Below are positions 1 through 12,039 of a stretch of DNA of 30,866 nt, piece by piece. The notes beneath the pieces were generated by a model. The model had not been told where the DNA came from and did no database searches. It saw nothing but the letters and a program-made list of their open reading frames with translations. The translations under genes were made by a program, and so were the position numbers. This DNA is from Azolla pinnata (lineage: Eukaryota > Streptophyta > Polypodiopsida > Salviniales > Salviniaceae). Location: contig JBBBWG010003826.1 in NCBI GenBank assembly GCA_037176905.1, positions 1 through 30,866 of the forward strand, given 5' to 3'. The first letter of the stretch is position 1; each line of letters opens with the position of its first letter.

Positions 1-160
1 GAACGCGGCATCAGACGTGAATTTACGGCTCCTTACAGTCCGGAGCAGAATGGTGTAGCTGAACGGATGAATCGGACGATCCAGGAGCGGATCGTTTCTA
101 TGCTGCACCATTCGGGACTTTCTGAGGGCTTCTGGGCTGAGGCGCTACTTACGGCCGTGG
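1..160 (+). mobile_element. Ty1/copia integrase fragment, cut at the window edge
   Basis: Frame 1 reads [17 protein letters not shown], then [18 protein letters not shown] and [11 protein letters not shown]. This is the end of the copia integrase catalytic core, with the invariant PEQNGVAER stretch that contains the third acidic residue of the D,D-35-E site. The next expected residues (usually a HIINRSP-like string) are absent. After about base 160 the frame turns to unrelated sequence and stops at 195, so the element is broken here by deletion or insertion. The reading is open and little decayed, so this piece is younger than the copia remnants further right. The 5' part of the element lies outside the window. 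Confidence 0.88.
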
Positions 161-600
161 GCAACTTGTGGGCTCTCTTGTGGGATTGGCCCATCTAGTG
201 ACATGCTCTCAGCTATGTAGAGTGTCTGTATATCAGGAGTGGTGGCTAAGCTTGCATCAAATGATGTTGGCCAACGCCTCACCGATGGGACCAAAAGTGG
301 ATGTCAAGCCATATATAGTCCCATCTCCTCAGCTAGTACCATACCACCAAAGTGAGCAAACATCTAAAATTGTCATTCTCACATGGCAGCATGATATTCA
401 TGCCACTCAATGTCGAGTGTGGGAGGGAATGACAATTTATCAACCATCTGTCAAATTTGGACCCTCTACTGAAAAAAGAGATGTAGAGGTTCAGACTACT
501 AGAAAGTGTATCACACAGAAACATCTGAAAGTACTTGACAATTAGTTTTTGTCAAATATTGACAGATTCCAATTTCTAACAGGATTCAAAAATGTTGGAC
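161..600. other. Non-coding stretch after the broken integrase
   Basis: An open frame of 125 codons runs from 168 to 545 on the + strand. It matches no family I recognise, its composition is not protein-like, and it starts at the very point where the integrase breaks off. I treat it as chance. No LTR end or target duplication is visible here. Confidence 0.45.
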
Positions 601-604
601 AAAT

Positions 605-1225
605 ACAAGAATTATACCAGAATGATACCTACATGATAATAGAACTATGAAAAAATGATACCATAATTATATTCAATCAAAATACTAGAATTATAATAAA
701 TTTATACAAAATACTAGCATTATAACATATTCATACAAGATATCAAAATTAGAACAAATTTATACAAATTACCAAAATTACAACATATTTATAGAAAATA
801 TTAGAATTATAAAAGATTTATAGGAAATACCAGAATTATAATATATTTATACAAAATACGAGATTTATAACATATTTTTACAAAATCACAAATTATAACA
901 AATTTATACAAAACACCAAAATTAAAAAATACTTATATAAAATACCCAAAATAATAACAGATATATACAATATACCAAATTTATAATAGATTTATACAAA
1001 ATACCATATTTATACCAGACTTATAACAAATTTATAAAATATACCAAAATTATATCAAATTTGTACAAAATACCAGAATTATAACATATTTATACAATAT
1101 CAACATTATAATAGATTTATACAATATACCATATTTATACAAGACTTGTAATAGATTTATCAATATACCAAAGTTACAACAGATTTATACAAAATACCAG
1201 AATCGCAACATTTCCAAATTTTGAA
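605..1225. repeat. AT-rich degenerate tandem repeat, unit about 28-30 bp
   Basis: The sequence is a run of variants of a unit near ACCAGAATTATAACA followed by TATTTATACAAAAT. About twenty copies can be followed by eye, with substitutions and small length changes. Nearly every copy keeps a TTTATACAAA-like core and an AATTATAACA-like core. It is an old, diverged minisatellite with no coding potential. Confidence 0.85.
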
Positions 1226-1590
1226 TAGATTTAGATTAACTCTTGATCAATTTCAGAATAGCTTTCTCACAAATTCTGACCAATAGACAATATTCCAACA
1301 ATTTCTAACAAGGGACAAATTTAGGTCAAATTCGTGACAAAAGAGTTTTCAAGACAGCTTCTGACAGTTTCAAGAAATTTGCAGTAGGAAACTAGCAGGA
1401 GCACAAGCCAAACCAATAGGAAATTTGCAAGCAAGGAGAATATAGAGCTAGAAAATAGAAAAGAAAGTAGAATACAACTATAGAATACAAAATATATAGC
1501 TGGAAAACAAGCAGGAAATTTGCAGTTCATCAACAGAAAATTTGCAGAGCTAGAAAACAAGCAGGAAAATTGGAAGAAGAAGGGTTTAAC
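1226..1590. other. Purine-rich spacer with short GGAAATTTGCAG repeats
   Basis: Variants of GGAAATTTGCAG and AACAAGCAGGAAA recur several times between about 1375 and 1575, giving a loosely repetitive purine-rich tract. A 79-codon open frame on the minus strand is hydrophobic and F/L/S-rich only because it reads the opposite strand of this tract. No gene is seen. Confidence 0.5.
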
Positions 1591-2062
1591 AATGCGTCAA
1601 AATGGCTGAAATAAGTCTCGTCAAACACACATCTACAGTCACGGTAAAAAATAGTGTGTCAAACTAGTGGAAATGAGTTGCGTCAAACTAACTGAAATGA
1701 GTTGCATCAAACATGCATCTAATGTTCCAGCAAACAACATGTCAAACTAGCTAAAATAAGTCGCATATACAATTTTGCATCTAACTCGTGGTAAACAATG
1801 CATTAAACTAGCTAAAATAATTCTCCTGTACAGGCATGTCTACAATCGTGTCAAACACGTGTCTACAATCGTGGTAAATAGCGTGGCAAACTGGCTAAAA
1901 TAAGTCGTGTATACGATCGTGTCTAAGGTCGCAACTACATGTGTGTCTAATCTGGGTTAAATTCATGGTAAACAAACAACGTGTCAAATTGGTTATAATA
2001 AGTCGCGTCAAACACACGTCTAGAATCGCATCTACAGTTAAATTAAACTCATGGTAAAATGT
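1591..2062. repeat. Degenerate tandem repeat, unit about 55-100 bp
   Basis: At least six units start with a variant of GTGTCAAACTAGCTAAAA followed by TAAGTCGCGT. They continue with a CACGTCTACAATCG-like part and end with a GTGGTAAACAA-like part. Unit length varies because the inner CGTCTACAATCG module is repeated or lost. The array is richer in CpG than its flanks. It adjoins the AT-rich repeat but shares no unit with it. Confidence 0.75.
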
Positions 2063-5000
2063 GCGGTAACAATCGCAACAAATTTAACGCGATTTTGAAA
2101 AACCCTTACAGTGATCTAGATGTGTCACATCTAGGTTGCGGTAAACTCACCGATATCTTGTAGTGGGAACTTGGAGATTTTAGATTCGTGTCAATGGTCT
2201 AATATATGGTCACGTCAAATCCATGATAGACTTGAGAATGTACCCCAACGTGACCAAATATACACAACATGAAGAAATTTTTTCATGGACAAATGTCACA
2301 TCAAATAGCGCATCAAACCGGCCATATAAACATTTTACTAAGTGTATATTATTCATTATATGAATAGATATATATGCACACATGTATTATTAGTTAATGA
2401 ATAACTATTTTATTTCGTTTACTTAAATGGTGCGTATGTACAAATGCTTGCACATACGTCTATATTTATGGTTCCAAGTACCTATTATGTCTATCATTAC
2501 ATTGTCTTGGAGAATATCCCAAAAAAATAATCAATATTCATTTATATAAAACCCTTTGCACATTCTCTTGACTTTTATATTTCATTGTACACAATATATC
2601 TCATTGATTCCTTGTAGTTGTATTATGTAATATTATCTTCACTTTTGTATATTTCATATTGTTAATAAATTATGTCAGATATTGAATGTAATAATTTTCT
2701 ATTATATGAAGTTAATGTGGGTTTGATAAAAAATATATAATTATTTTATTAGCTTATTTTAAACTATAAACATGTTATTTATTACTTTTTGTGACTAGAT
2801 AGATAGATATCATAATCAATCTTGTCTTAGTACATTGTATCAAAAAATCATGATGAGGTCGACATGCTAAATCGTTTAACAATTCTCTATCTAACAAACT
2901 ATATATCTCTTTCAATATTGGTAGGACAATGATGTAATCAATTGTGTCATACAACTAGATTCTCTATCAATATCCATGGGTGGATTTTAACTATTTAATA
3001 ATTTTAGTTTTCAATTAATAGATTTGAAATATACTTTAGGTTATAATCATTTGTAATGTTAATAATATCTATCATTATATTTACGAACTATTTTGACTTA
3101 TTTGTACTTGCGCTTGTCATCTTATAGATGATTGGGCAGCGTTATAGATCAATAATAAAGTCCTACTCATGACATTCTTTCTCACTGACGTAACATGTGA
3201 GTTCATGAGCATAGAATCATTATTATAACTGCATATTCTCCTAAAAGGAAAGTACCATTTTTCGAACCTTTGGGATATAAATCAAAGCATGGAATATTGT
3301 TAAACATCTATGGTTGTGTCCCACAATTTCTATCGATTCATTTCGATCATGGACACATTATTCCCATCAATACATTGATAGCAACATCACACAATTGTCA
3401 AGCTAAAAAAATTTTGAGAATAAAAATCAAGATTTCTTGCATATATGACAAAACATCCTGCCAAATGGGGTTCATACATAGTGAGAAAAATCTATGAAAG
3501 GTATGTAACTTGCATGGCCTTTTGAAGACATACTCTTTCCCATTGCCAATCATTATTATTGTACTGCGTTTTTCAATATCCCAAATTGCTAGCTACTATT
3601 TCTTTTATGCCATCGGAGTACAAGCCATAATGAGATAACAGTAGTTTCCTATTAAAAGAAATATTGATCAAAACTTTAGAAAGCGATGGCAAGGATCTTG
3701 GCAAGACTTGTCAATTATTCATCATGCATATTCATGTCGCATGTCTACATCTATGATCTAGCAAGTTATTGAAATTAGAAGAATAATTTACCTATTACAA
3801 CAATTACATCTAAAACACACTATGTTTTTTCCATTCGTGTATAGATGTAGAATCATTCATTGTAGAAGCTATAGAGCTTTTTGATCCAATTATGTTTGAA
3901 CTTTAGCTTGATCCATTAACATATCGTAAGATAAAATGGTGTGATAACCCGTAACATATCGTAAGATAAAATGTAGAAGATATAAGTGTTGTATATCAAC
4001 TGATACCTATTTTTAGTATAGTGATTTTATTCAAACCATAATAATCCATGAGAAACAATTTATTGATCCATTTTTTTCAGGCATTAGATAATAGCGACAC
4101 TAATTAGACAATGTCATTTTGATCAACATCAAATTATAAGAGATATTTGCTAGGTTTTTATCGATATATATTCGAAGAAACAAAAGCAAAATCCGCAACA
4201 AGATGTTGCTAATTGATCATACCCATGGTACTAACTCTTTTATTATTTGATCAATCATAAGCTGGTCAATGTTAAGAACTTTACTAGCTTTTACCTCATA
4301 AAAGACAATTATCTATTACTATTTAATACTATTAATTTTTTAACTTTCCTTCAGTGATCAAAGAAGGCATCACAAATATCTCAAATAAGAATAGTTACTT
4401 ACTACAACCTTCCTTGTAGAATTGTTCTAATGAAACGGTTAAAAATCTTAGGAGATTTAATATCTTGTTAACTAGAGCATTAGAATTATGTTTGTTTTTT
4501 CTATCGATTCATGATTTCTCATTTAACTGGTTGATCCCAATGTAATATAACAAACCATTGAAAACGAAGGAGAATTAAATGATTAAGACTACTAATTACA
4601 TCAATTATAGATTTTACGCATTAAAAAGTTACCGAAGGCAATTTATATTTGGTTAGTTCATGAAATAGAATTAACCCAATAAACTAGAAGATTAGATATT
4701 AATTAGGTATAATTATGTGATGTTTAGACAACTTAAACTCTCAATGATTTTGGTATCGAGGTGAGGTGAAACATAAATGTGACTTTTACGTGGGCACCAA
4801 TGGAAACCTTATATCCTTTTAGGAAACAAAACTTATGTAAGGTTTTTAATTAGATAACTCCTATTTTCACTATATTTATCTCTATAATATTTATGTTCAT
4901 TTTCTAATTCAATAAAGAGATGAAAACGATTTAAAAAGGTTGTGCCATTAACATTATTTCCTTCTAATTTCATAGACGATTAGTTGGACTCGTGCAATAC

Positions 5001-6300
5001 ATATTATCTAGAACTTAATTACCTAGTATTTTGGTGTATGCAAATAATTGATTGCAATATACCTTTCTAACATACTAGATATCAATTTCCATTTGTGTAT
5101 GTTAATCTCTTGGCATTTGTTATCTTTACTTTCAATATCACTAAAATTTTTAATTACTGATGTAACGAATGTCTTAGTTGATTACTTTTACGAGTAACTT
5201 TGGCTCTTAAGAAAATGTTAAAACAATATGATGTAGTAATTTCCTAAAGAGCGAGTCTTCTAAATTTAATGATATTCTTTTTTTATAAAATTTTATAAAT
5301 TCAAATATATATTTTTAATACATTATCAATAAGCCATTAATGACCTCTCTGATTTTATTTAGCAAAGCAGATGTCTTTTCTAGTACTCGTGCACAAAATT
5401 CCTCATCTTATACCACTAAACATCCTATAAAAACTAATCCAATTGTGATGTATTGTTTGGTCATAGTAGTGAACAAGATTTATTTGAATTACCAACCAAA
5501 CTTAATTTCAATATCTTATAAAATAAGAATATCATCGAATTCTATAGGTGAACTAACATATTATATTTCTTTTATTATCATACAACTTGAATTTCTTGTT
5601 CCTTGTTATCATATTTAATGTTTACCTCTAATTAATAATCACAACCACAATGTTAACTTCGACGTATTGTTACTTCTTTATAGTTACTTGTTCAAGCTCA
5701 TCCTAGGTGGAGATATGAAAAGTACCCAAATCTACCTTAGGCAATAACTATACCTGTTTGTGGGGTGAGATGTAGATTTTGAAGAGGGCAACTCAATTCA
5801 AAATATTAAGTCTTATGAACAAGAAAAATCTAATAACAAGCCTTTTTTTTAGAAATTAGAGTGATTATTGAATGAAATTTATATTACTAAATTAGTTTAG
5901 TGTCTTATCAAATATTCGAGAATGTTCCACAATTTTCAAGAGAAGTTTATTCAAAGCATCAAACTAGTCTTTAGTAAAGAAACGATGCGCTTGACTAAAC
6001 TTCAATTGAAAAATATACAGAAGAAAGTAAATTCGACTACTCTTGGACCAAGTTTGGTGCCAAATTCAAGTCACAAGTGAGTTGACCTAGAGAAGTGAAT
6101 TGTTGTTCATATATAGATAAACATAGTTCATAGAAATTACAAATAAATGCAAAACAAGTTACCTCATGTTTTAAAGGTTTGTAAATTTGTAAATCATGTC
6201 ATAAAGCTAAGAAGGCAAACTCAACTTAAGACATTCTTTCCTTGTCCCATGAAGCCAGCTATGTTCAGACATCTAAAATGTCTTCAATGAAATATATGTG
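2063..6300. other. Long AT-rich stretch with no recognisable gene
   Basis: About 4.2 kb of AT-rich DNA. The open frames are short (92 codons at most) and match no family I know. Visible structure is limited to a 22-bp direct repeat near 3917 and 3952. Parts could be very old transposon remains, but I could not read a domain in any of the six frames. Confidence 0.6.
3917..3973. repeat. 22-bp direct repeat, two copies
   Basis: TAACATATCGTAAGATAAAA followed by TG occurs exactly at 3917-3938 and again at 3952-3973, with 13 bp between them. An exact duplication in otherwise decayed AT-rich DNA suggests a recent local duplication or slippage. Confidence 0.85.
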
Positions 6301-6304
6301 TTAA

Positions 6305-6489
6305 AATTATATTTTACATCCATTCTTTTTGAGGTATAGATCTTGACCACATGAACTACTTTGACTAATAATGAATCTTGAGGTATCGTCCCCACTACAT
6401 GAGTAAACATCTCCTAATAGTGGGCACCCTTCTCTTGAGGGATGCCCAGCTTTGTGACAAGGCGAGCTTAATACTTGGATTTGTTAGAT
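6305..6489 (-). mobile_element. Ty1/copia reverse transcriptase remnant with stops
   Basis: One minus-strand frame reads SKY*ARLVTK, then PQEKGAHY*EMFTHVV, then T-PQ-SLLVKVVHVV, then RMDVKYNF. This follows, in order and at about normal spacing, the copia reverse transcriptase opening: KYKARLVAKG, then a DY-E-FSPVV string, then a LL segment, then MDVK-AF. Two stops fall at conserved positions, where lysine and an acidic or similar residue are usual. It is a dead fragment. The flanks on the minus strand did not give clear integrase or RNase H motifs. Confidence 0.7.
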
Positions 6490-7322
6490 CCAGATATGCA
6501 ATATCAAGAAACTTGCATAGACAGTAAGAGTGCCTTCTTGTCATTTGGCCTAGTCCTATGGGACATTTTCCCGAACTAGGTCCATCTAGAATTGCATGGC
6601 CTTTAGGCCGCATATTGACATTTGACGTCACTATCGCTCCAGAATATGTGCATGATTTTTCCATGTGCATGTAGCTGTAGTTGACATAATCCATGCCGCT
6701 TGCATAGAATAGAATTTACTTCCATAGGCGATCAGATCATCTGAGCTATGCCAATGTATTCGGTTTTAACTCCTTAGCAGGATCAACATTGAACCACAGC
6801 TAGTTGATGACAAGTCTTTTCCAACGTTATTTCCCTGGAATGTATAGTAGCAACTTCATTCCTTTCTTCAATTTTTCGGGAAGATTGCAGGTCGGTTACT
6901 AATAGAGCATGTCTGGCATTATTTATACCTGGAATTTCGAATTACCATGATCTCGGGAGTTAAGAGATAGGGACTGATGTCGGTTCCTCCTCTACACATC
7001 TCCTTTGACAGTGAGATGTCTTGTTTCAGCTCACGCTAGCTATTTCCAATAAATGAAACATGTGATGAATGTTCTTGTCCATCATTTCGTATTTGTTGGT
7101 TAGAAGTCTAGTCGGAGTACTGATCATTAGTTCACTTCACTGACTATAGTCAAAAATCATTGAGGATGAGTCCGAGTGTTTACCTTCAAACTTGGTTAGT
7201 CGAAATTCATATAAAACAAATTCTCTTTCCAATCTTTGGCTATACCTGGGCCGATTACATGATCGTGCCACAATTGCCACAATTGCCACAAGCACTCTAG
7301 TTACATGCTTGGCCAATTGTGG

Positions 7323-7349
7323 CTCCATGGCTTTCTGCAAGCCATGGAG
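7323..7349. repeat. Perfect 11-bp inverted repeat with 5-base loop
   Basis: CTCCATGGCTT, loop TCTGC, then AAGCCATGGAG. The arms pair perfectly. There is no U run after it, so it is not a typical Pol III or bacterial terminator. Confidence 0.85.
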
Positions 7350-8533
7350 GGCAGTTGATGTGGGCTCCAAATTATATAGCTGAACAATGTTAAATATAGC
7401 CGGCCGGGTTCTGACTGCCAATGCACATCATTGTTACTTTTATCATCGATATTCCCTCCTGACCGATGATATTCCTATTGGTATAAGGAGGGTGTGCAAG
7501 TTGTTGTACTTAATTACGTCATAGCGGCCGGTCTGATCCGAGTATTTATTTCCTCAAGTTGAAATGCCAACCATTCCAAGCAAATGATGGTGACAGGCAT
7601 ATATGCATGTGGTCATAGAAGGGGCATTTTGATCACGGTCAGAAACGTCTTTGGTTAATTAGAACGTGCGGCAGCTTGCACATGCATACATGTTTTAGGA
7701 TGTCCATATCTGGCTAGCTCGTGCCATATTTGTCTGCACTAGGGTGTGCAATTGCCGCGTGCCCCAAATAATATATTCGATTTCTTCTGCAGCAGCATTT
7801 TGTTTGGGGGTGGGGTGCAGTGGACCGTGGGGGGGGGTCATAGAGCACATGGCATCGCATTTGATGCTGCAGTTAATACATATGCTGAAAAACACAGAAA
7901 GAAGATGAAGAAATGAGGCTAGTATAACTAGCTCATGTGCAGCTGCAGCCAAGGGACGTGTACCTGCACTTTGTGCAGCATATTACGACAGCATAACCAG
8001 AAGAGAACAAAAAGAATGACGCGGCTGCAGATCACGTATGGATGCTCAGCAGCGGCAGCAGCAGCTTCATCATGCATGCACATGATGCATGCCGAACGGA
8101 CGTATCTTAATATAATGAATGCTCATAATTTTGTGATGATGTCGAAATGGGGATTAAAATAGATCTTGCAGATTGACCTCACAGATATATATATTCTTTC
8201 TTTCTTTGTGGTGCCATATAAGAAGTGTTTTGACAAACATGGATGCGTGCATCATCTGGCTGTGTGTTTACGAATTGATGTGATCAATCAGCTGATCATT
8301 TATAAGATCGAAATATATAAATATATATAGATATATATATTTATGGAAAGAGAAAATAATTGGAGATCAGACAATGAGGATGATGATGATGGATCTTGGA
8401 CGTAACATCAAGAAGAAGCTAGCAGCTAGTGTTGTATTATCTATCATGGCTGCATGAATGCAGGCATGGCACTTTGGAAAAAAGAGCGCCTGCAGGCGCG
8501 GATGGAAAGCTCACCTATGACGCCATTTGCAGC

Positions 8534-8610
8534 AGGAGGAGGAGGAGGAGGAGGAGCAGAAGCAGGAGGAGGAGGAGGAGGAGCCATACATGCATGCATG
8601 CATGCATGCT
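8534..8610. repeat. (GGA)n interrupted microsatellite, then (TGCA)n
   Basis: Two GGA runs separated by a GCAGAAGCA interruption are followed, a few bases on, by a run of TGCA units. The overlapping open frames on both strands are artefacts of these repeats. Confidence 0.9.
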
Positions 8611-9157
8611 GGTGCTTAGCTTTTTGGGACGGGGAGGGGGAGGGTACGGTGGTGGAGGATGGATAGATAGGGTTTGCTGTTCTTTTTCTCAGGCTGTGTG
8701 CCTGTGTTCTCATGCTGCCGCTGCTGCTGCAGGTCATGCTTTCAGACCCTGCACGCATGCGGGCCACTACTCTGGCTTTTTTGCTCTCCCCTTCAGCGAT
8801 CGGATCCCCCTCTGGCCCATGCCATACGATGATGATGATGGATCACAAAACTACAGCACCACCAACAAATTATCAAAAGTCTTCTAAGCAGTACGTCAGT
8901 GCCCATATGATTCTTCATCTTCGTCGTCCGACCACGAGCCCTGTGGCCTAGCAGCTCGCAGCCCAAAGGCAGCAGCTGCGCAGTATCGGATCACAACAAT
9001 GGCAAGCCCCAAGCTGATATCAGATCAATCCGATCAGCTGGAAGACGAGTGCCTACAAACTGCATATGCAGCAAAACTATTCTAATTATTATATGTAGCT
9101 AGCTGCACCAGATATTAGTGATGATCATCACGTCATCCACCTATAAGAATTATTGCT

Positions 9158-9177
9158 TATAAGCTGATCAGCTTATA
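9158..9177. repeat. Perfect 20-bp palindrome
   Basis: TATAAGCTGATCAGCTTATA reads the same on both strands. The shorter motif GCTTATAAGCTGATCAGC around it and nearby CTATAAG copies suggest a small inverted-repeat cluster. Confidence 0.9.
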
Positions 9178-9778
9178 TATACTCGGTTACATCAGGGGCG
9201 CGGGACATAGGGATGTTGATCAGCTACGGAAGCCCCCACCCACATGTATCTATCCATCGATCCATCAATTTATCTATCTGTATGAGCGGCATATTAATTT
9301 GCGGGGCCGCCGTAGATAACTATAGGAAACCCCGGTCAAGTTTGGAGACGTTTTGCTGCCCCACAGTCTGCACCTATTACATACGATACGTGATGCAGGC
9401 TGCAAACAGTGGCATGGCCGTAATAAGGGAATTATATCAATCACTCTTTAAGATGAATGAACACAACATTCATGCAGCTGTAGGCGATCATATGCAACCC
9501 ATGATTTACCTTGTACAATATTATACACAGAAAATGCAGGAGTAGAGTATGTAAAGGATTATGATTGACGTTAATATATGATTAATGTGGAAAGATTTTA
9601 TTGGAAAAAATTGGAGACAAAAGGGTATGGAGCTGGAATGTAGGAGAACGAGGGTCAGGTTAATACATAGAGGAAATACATGGCAATTGTATGTAGGTAT
9701 ATGACATAGAAGAGAGAGGGGAGAGAAAGCGGTGGCTGTCAAAATTGCATATGTCTTGATAATACAAAAGTAGTTTAT

Positions 9779-9864
9779 CTTGGATGGTACAAAAGCGGCA
9801 GTGATGGATGATATACAAAAGGCCGGGCATATTGTCCATTCATGTGTTCACACACATATCCACC

Positions 9865-9897
<33 letters not shown>

Positions 9898-9916
9898 TAT
9901 TTATATTAATTTTTCA
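9779..9916 (-). repeat. Probable 3' LTR of the copia element
   Basis: TTGGATGGTACAAA at 9780 opens a stretch that resembles 14234 onward. Both contain a GATGATATACAAAA-like string, then GTCCATTCATGTGT, then a TATATATTATTT-like AT run. In the element's direction the repeat would start with TG at 9916-9915, directly after a purine tract. It contains a (CA)n(TA)n microsatellite. The lower boundary is an estimate. Confidence 0.6.
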
Positions 9917-9924
9917 CTCCCCCC
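9917..9924 (-). other. Polypurine tract of the copia element
   Basis: On the minus strand this is GGGGGGAG, directly followed by TG, the expected start of an LTR. Such tracts prime plus-strand DNA synthesis in LTR retrotransposons. Position and sequence both fit. Confidence 0.6.
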
Positions 9925-10139
9925 AAACGAATTTTTCTAGACTCGAGAGAATCATGACTCTAGAGAATCATGACTATCATGATTCGTATTGACCTCACCT
10001 ATTTACTTACAAAATGTTTTACTTCAGATTAACTTTTTTGGTCTCAATGAGATCACGTAAACAATGATGTTTGAAGTCAAGTGTTAAATATTATTGCTCA
10101 TTTTTGGGCTACTGGTGAGTTTTATACGTGATTGGTTGT

Positions 10140-10460
10140 CCTAGAAGAGGGTTATGATTTGAATATCAAAACGCTTCAGTTCGTCTAATATGGACTCGAT
10201 CCATATTCCTTTCACTATTACAACTATTGCTACATACTCAGCTTCCATTGAGGATAATGCGATGGTGGTTTTCTTCATCAATCTTCAGGATGCAATTGCA
10301 AATCCAGCAAGTATATAAATGTAGCTACCAGTTGAATTTCGGCCATCTACATCTCCCCCTCGATCAGAGGTCAGACCATTTGCATAGTTGGCTTCAAGGG
10401 TTGGTACAGCCTTTCACAATTAACGATGATGGTGCGGGCTTAGATTGCGATAACGAGTAA
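10140..10460 (-). pseudogene. copia RNase H remnant
   Basis: At 10251-10225 the minus strand reads SMEAEYVAI, the copia RNase H signature normally SSTEAEYMA. It is preceded by KTTIALS and followed by VKGIWIESILDEL, as in intact elements. Further up, an AD-like GRCRW stretch and a YLKHAQHLVL string correspond to the YLKGT motif and the following part, in shifted frames. It is broken by stops and frame changes. Confidence 0.75.
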
Positions 10461-10899
10461 GTCAACACCAAGTGTTGCGCGTGCTTTAAATAGCAAAGTT
10501 AACTCTTGACTGCGATCAAGTGATTTGGTCTTGGATTTTCCATAAAACAAGAGAGAAAACCAATGGTAAAAAAAATATCTGAACCGCGTATGAAACTAAC
10601 TAGATAGTGAATACATCCTAATACTTGCTTATAGGACACTACTTCCATCTTACCTCGTTCTCTCTATTGTTTCTAGGGACATCTTCAAGTGAAAGTTTAC
10701 AAGAAACGGTCATAGGTGTGGATATTGTTTTAAAATGAAACATGTCAAATCTTTTGAGACTGTTGTCTATATTTTAAGATTAGAAAAGAGTAGTATGGTT
10801 TGTTCTATTTCTAAGGACCTGAATGCCAAGGAATTTGGTTCATCGGTCCTAAGTTTATTTTAGGGGGAATGTTGATGCAAGTTGTTCCTTCTTAGTAAG

Positions 10900-11560
10900 G
10901 TTTAGAGATGACTTAGGTTTCAAAATTATGGGAGATCATCAACATAGACACCAGTTATGCTGAATGTAGAGTCTATTTTCCTTATATAGACATATAAGGT
11001 TCATTCTTAAAGAAATTATAACCAAGATTAATGAGAAAGGTATGAAGTTTACGATACCAAACACATGACAATTGCTTGAGGCCGTATATCGACTTTTGTA
11101 GGTGAAATACATGGAGAGGATTTGATGGTTCTTCGAAGAATGGGGGTTATTGCATGTAAATTTCTTCACTTTGCTCCCCATGAAGAAACACGATAATTTG
11201 TATATCCCAATAACTTGAGATCATAGAGAGTGACAAGTCCAACGATCATTCAGAACCCAATTATACGAAGATCAATTTTAGTAAAATATTTCACACTTTG
11301 GAGGTGTTCTAGAATTATTGAGATGAGAGATAGCGGATACCGAATCCAAATTGTGATTAAACATATCTTTAAAGTTGATGCCAAGAATTTACGAGAATTA
11401 TCGTCGAGCAACCACACATGCCTCAAAGCATATCGGCTCACCTCTAACATTTTTCTTTATAATACAAAAAACTTCTTTACAAATTATTTAACACTTATTA
11501 GGTGGTTCAACCAGAGTCCACGTGTTTGTTTCGTAGTGACTCTATTTCATTTTCTATAGT
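10900..11560 (-). pseudogene. copia reverse transcriptase remnant
   Basis: The catalytic box is intact as ITGVYVDDLP, with YVDD at 10946-10935. Upstream on the same strand are pieces resembling the KSLYGLKQAPR-WY region (KSIYGLKQ-like after a frame change near 11080) and the palm and finger strings before it. Frameshifts and stops separate them, so the enzyme is dead although its active-site box survives. Confidence 0.75.
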
Positions 11561-12039
11561 TTTACACCATTTCCAAGTCTGATCTTGCAAGAGCTTCTTT
11601 AATAGACAAAACGATATCATCCTTTAAAGTGACATTGTCGATATCCCGCTCGAGGATTTCTCCATGGTTAATGTAGACAAAACGGGCTTCCATTTGGTTT
11701 AATTCCTTATATATGTGTTACATTGGTTTCATTTGGAAAAAGGGGCTAGAGATAGTGTTATGGTAGTTGAATTCGAAGATTCTAAGTTTTAATAAGATGA
11801 TTGATTGATTTGAGGATGTGGATGCAGAAGAATATGGGAAAATATTAGAGGGAGTGGGTAGCAAGTGCGAAAGGAGTTTATCGGGTGGGAATGAGAGATT
11901 TGATAGATGTGTTAGGGAGTTTAGCATCGTCGAGAGTATTGTATCTTGTTAGAAGAGCAAACAGTTTCTCCAAAGAAGATTCATTGAGTTGTTGGGTTGA
12001 ACAACTTCTCCAAAACCAATGAAGATCGACTTTGTTGCT

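Larger units (their letters stand above)
6490..9778. other. Gene-free stretch with microsatellites and palindromes
   Basis: No open frame here matches a family I know; the longest ones read trinucleotide repeats. GC content is higher than to the left. I looked for conserved plant microRNA sequences (miR156, 159, 160, 164, 166, 167, 169, 172, 390, 393, 395, 396) and saw none. Notable pieces are a hairpin at 7323-7349, a GGA repeat at 8534-8582, a TGCA repeat at 8589-8610 and a 20-bp palindrome at 9158-9177. Confidence 0.5.

Noticed and set aside
168..545. 125-codon open frame on the + strand
   Set aside because: No family likeness, starts at the break of the integrase, and lacks any promoter or exon context.
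7940..7965. CAGCCAAGGGACG as a possible miR169
   Set aside because: Agreement with the miR169 start ends after about nine bases and no folding partner arm was seen.
8429..8887. Open frames of up to 152 codons rich in Arg, Gly or Pro on both strands
   Set aside because: They read the GGA and TGCA repeats in different frames and match no protein family.
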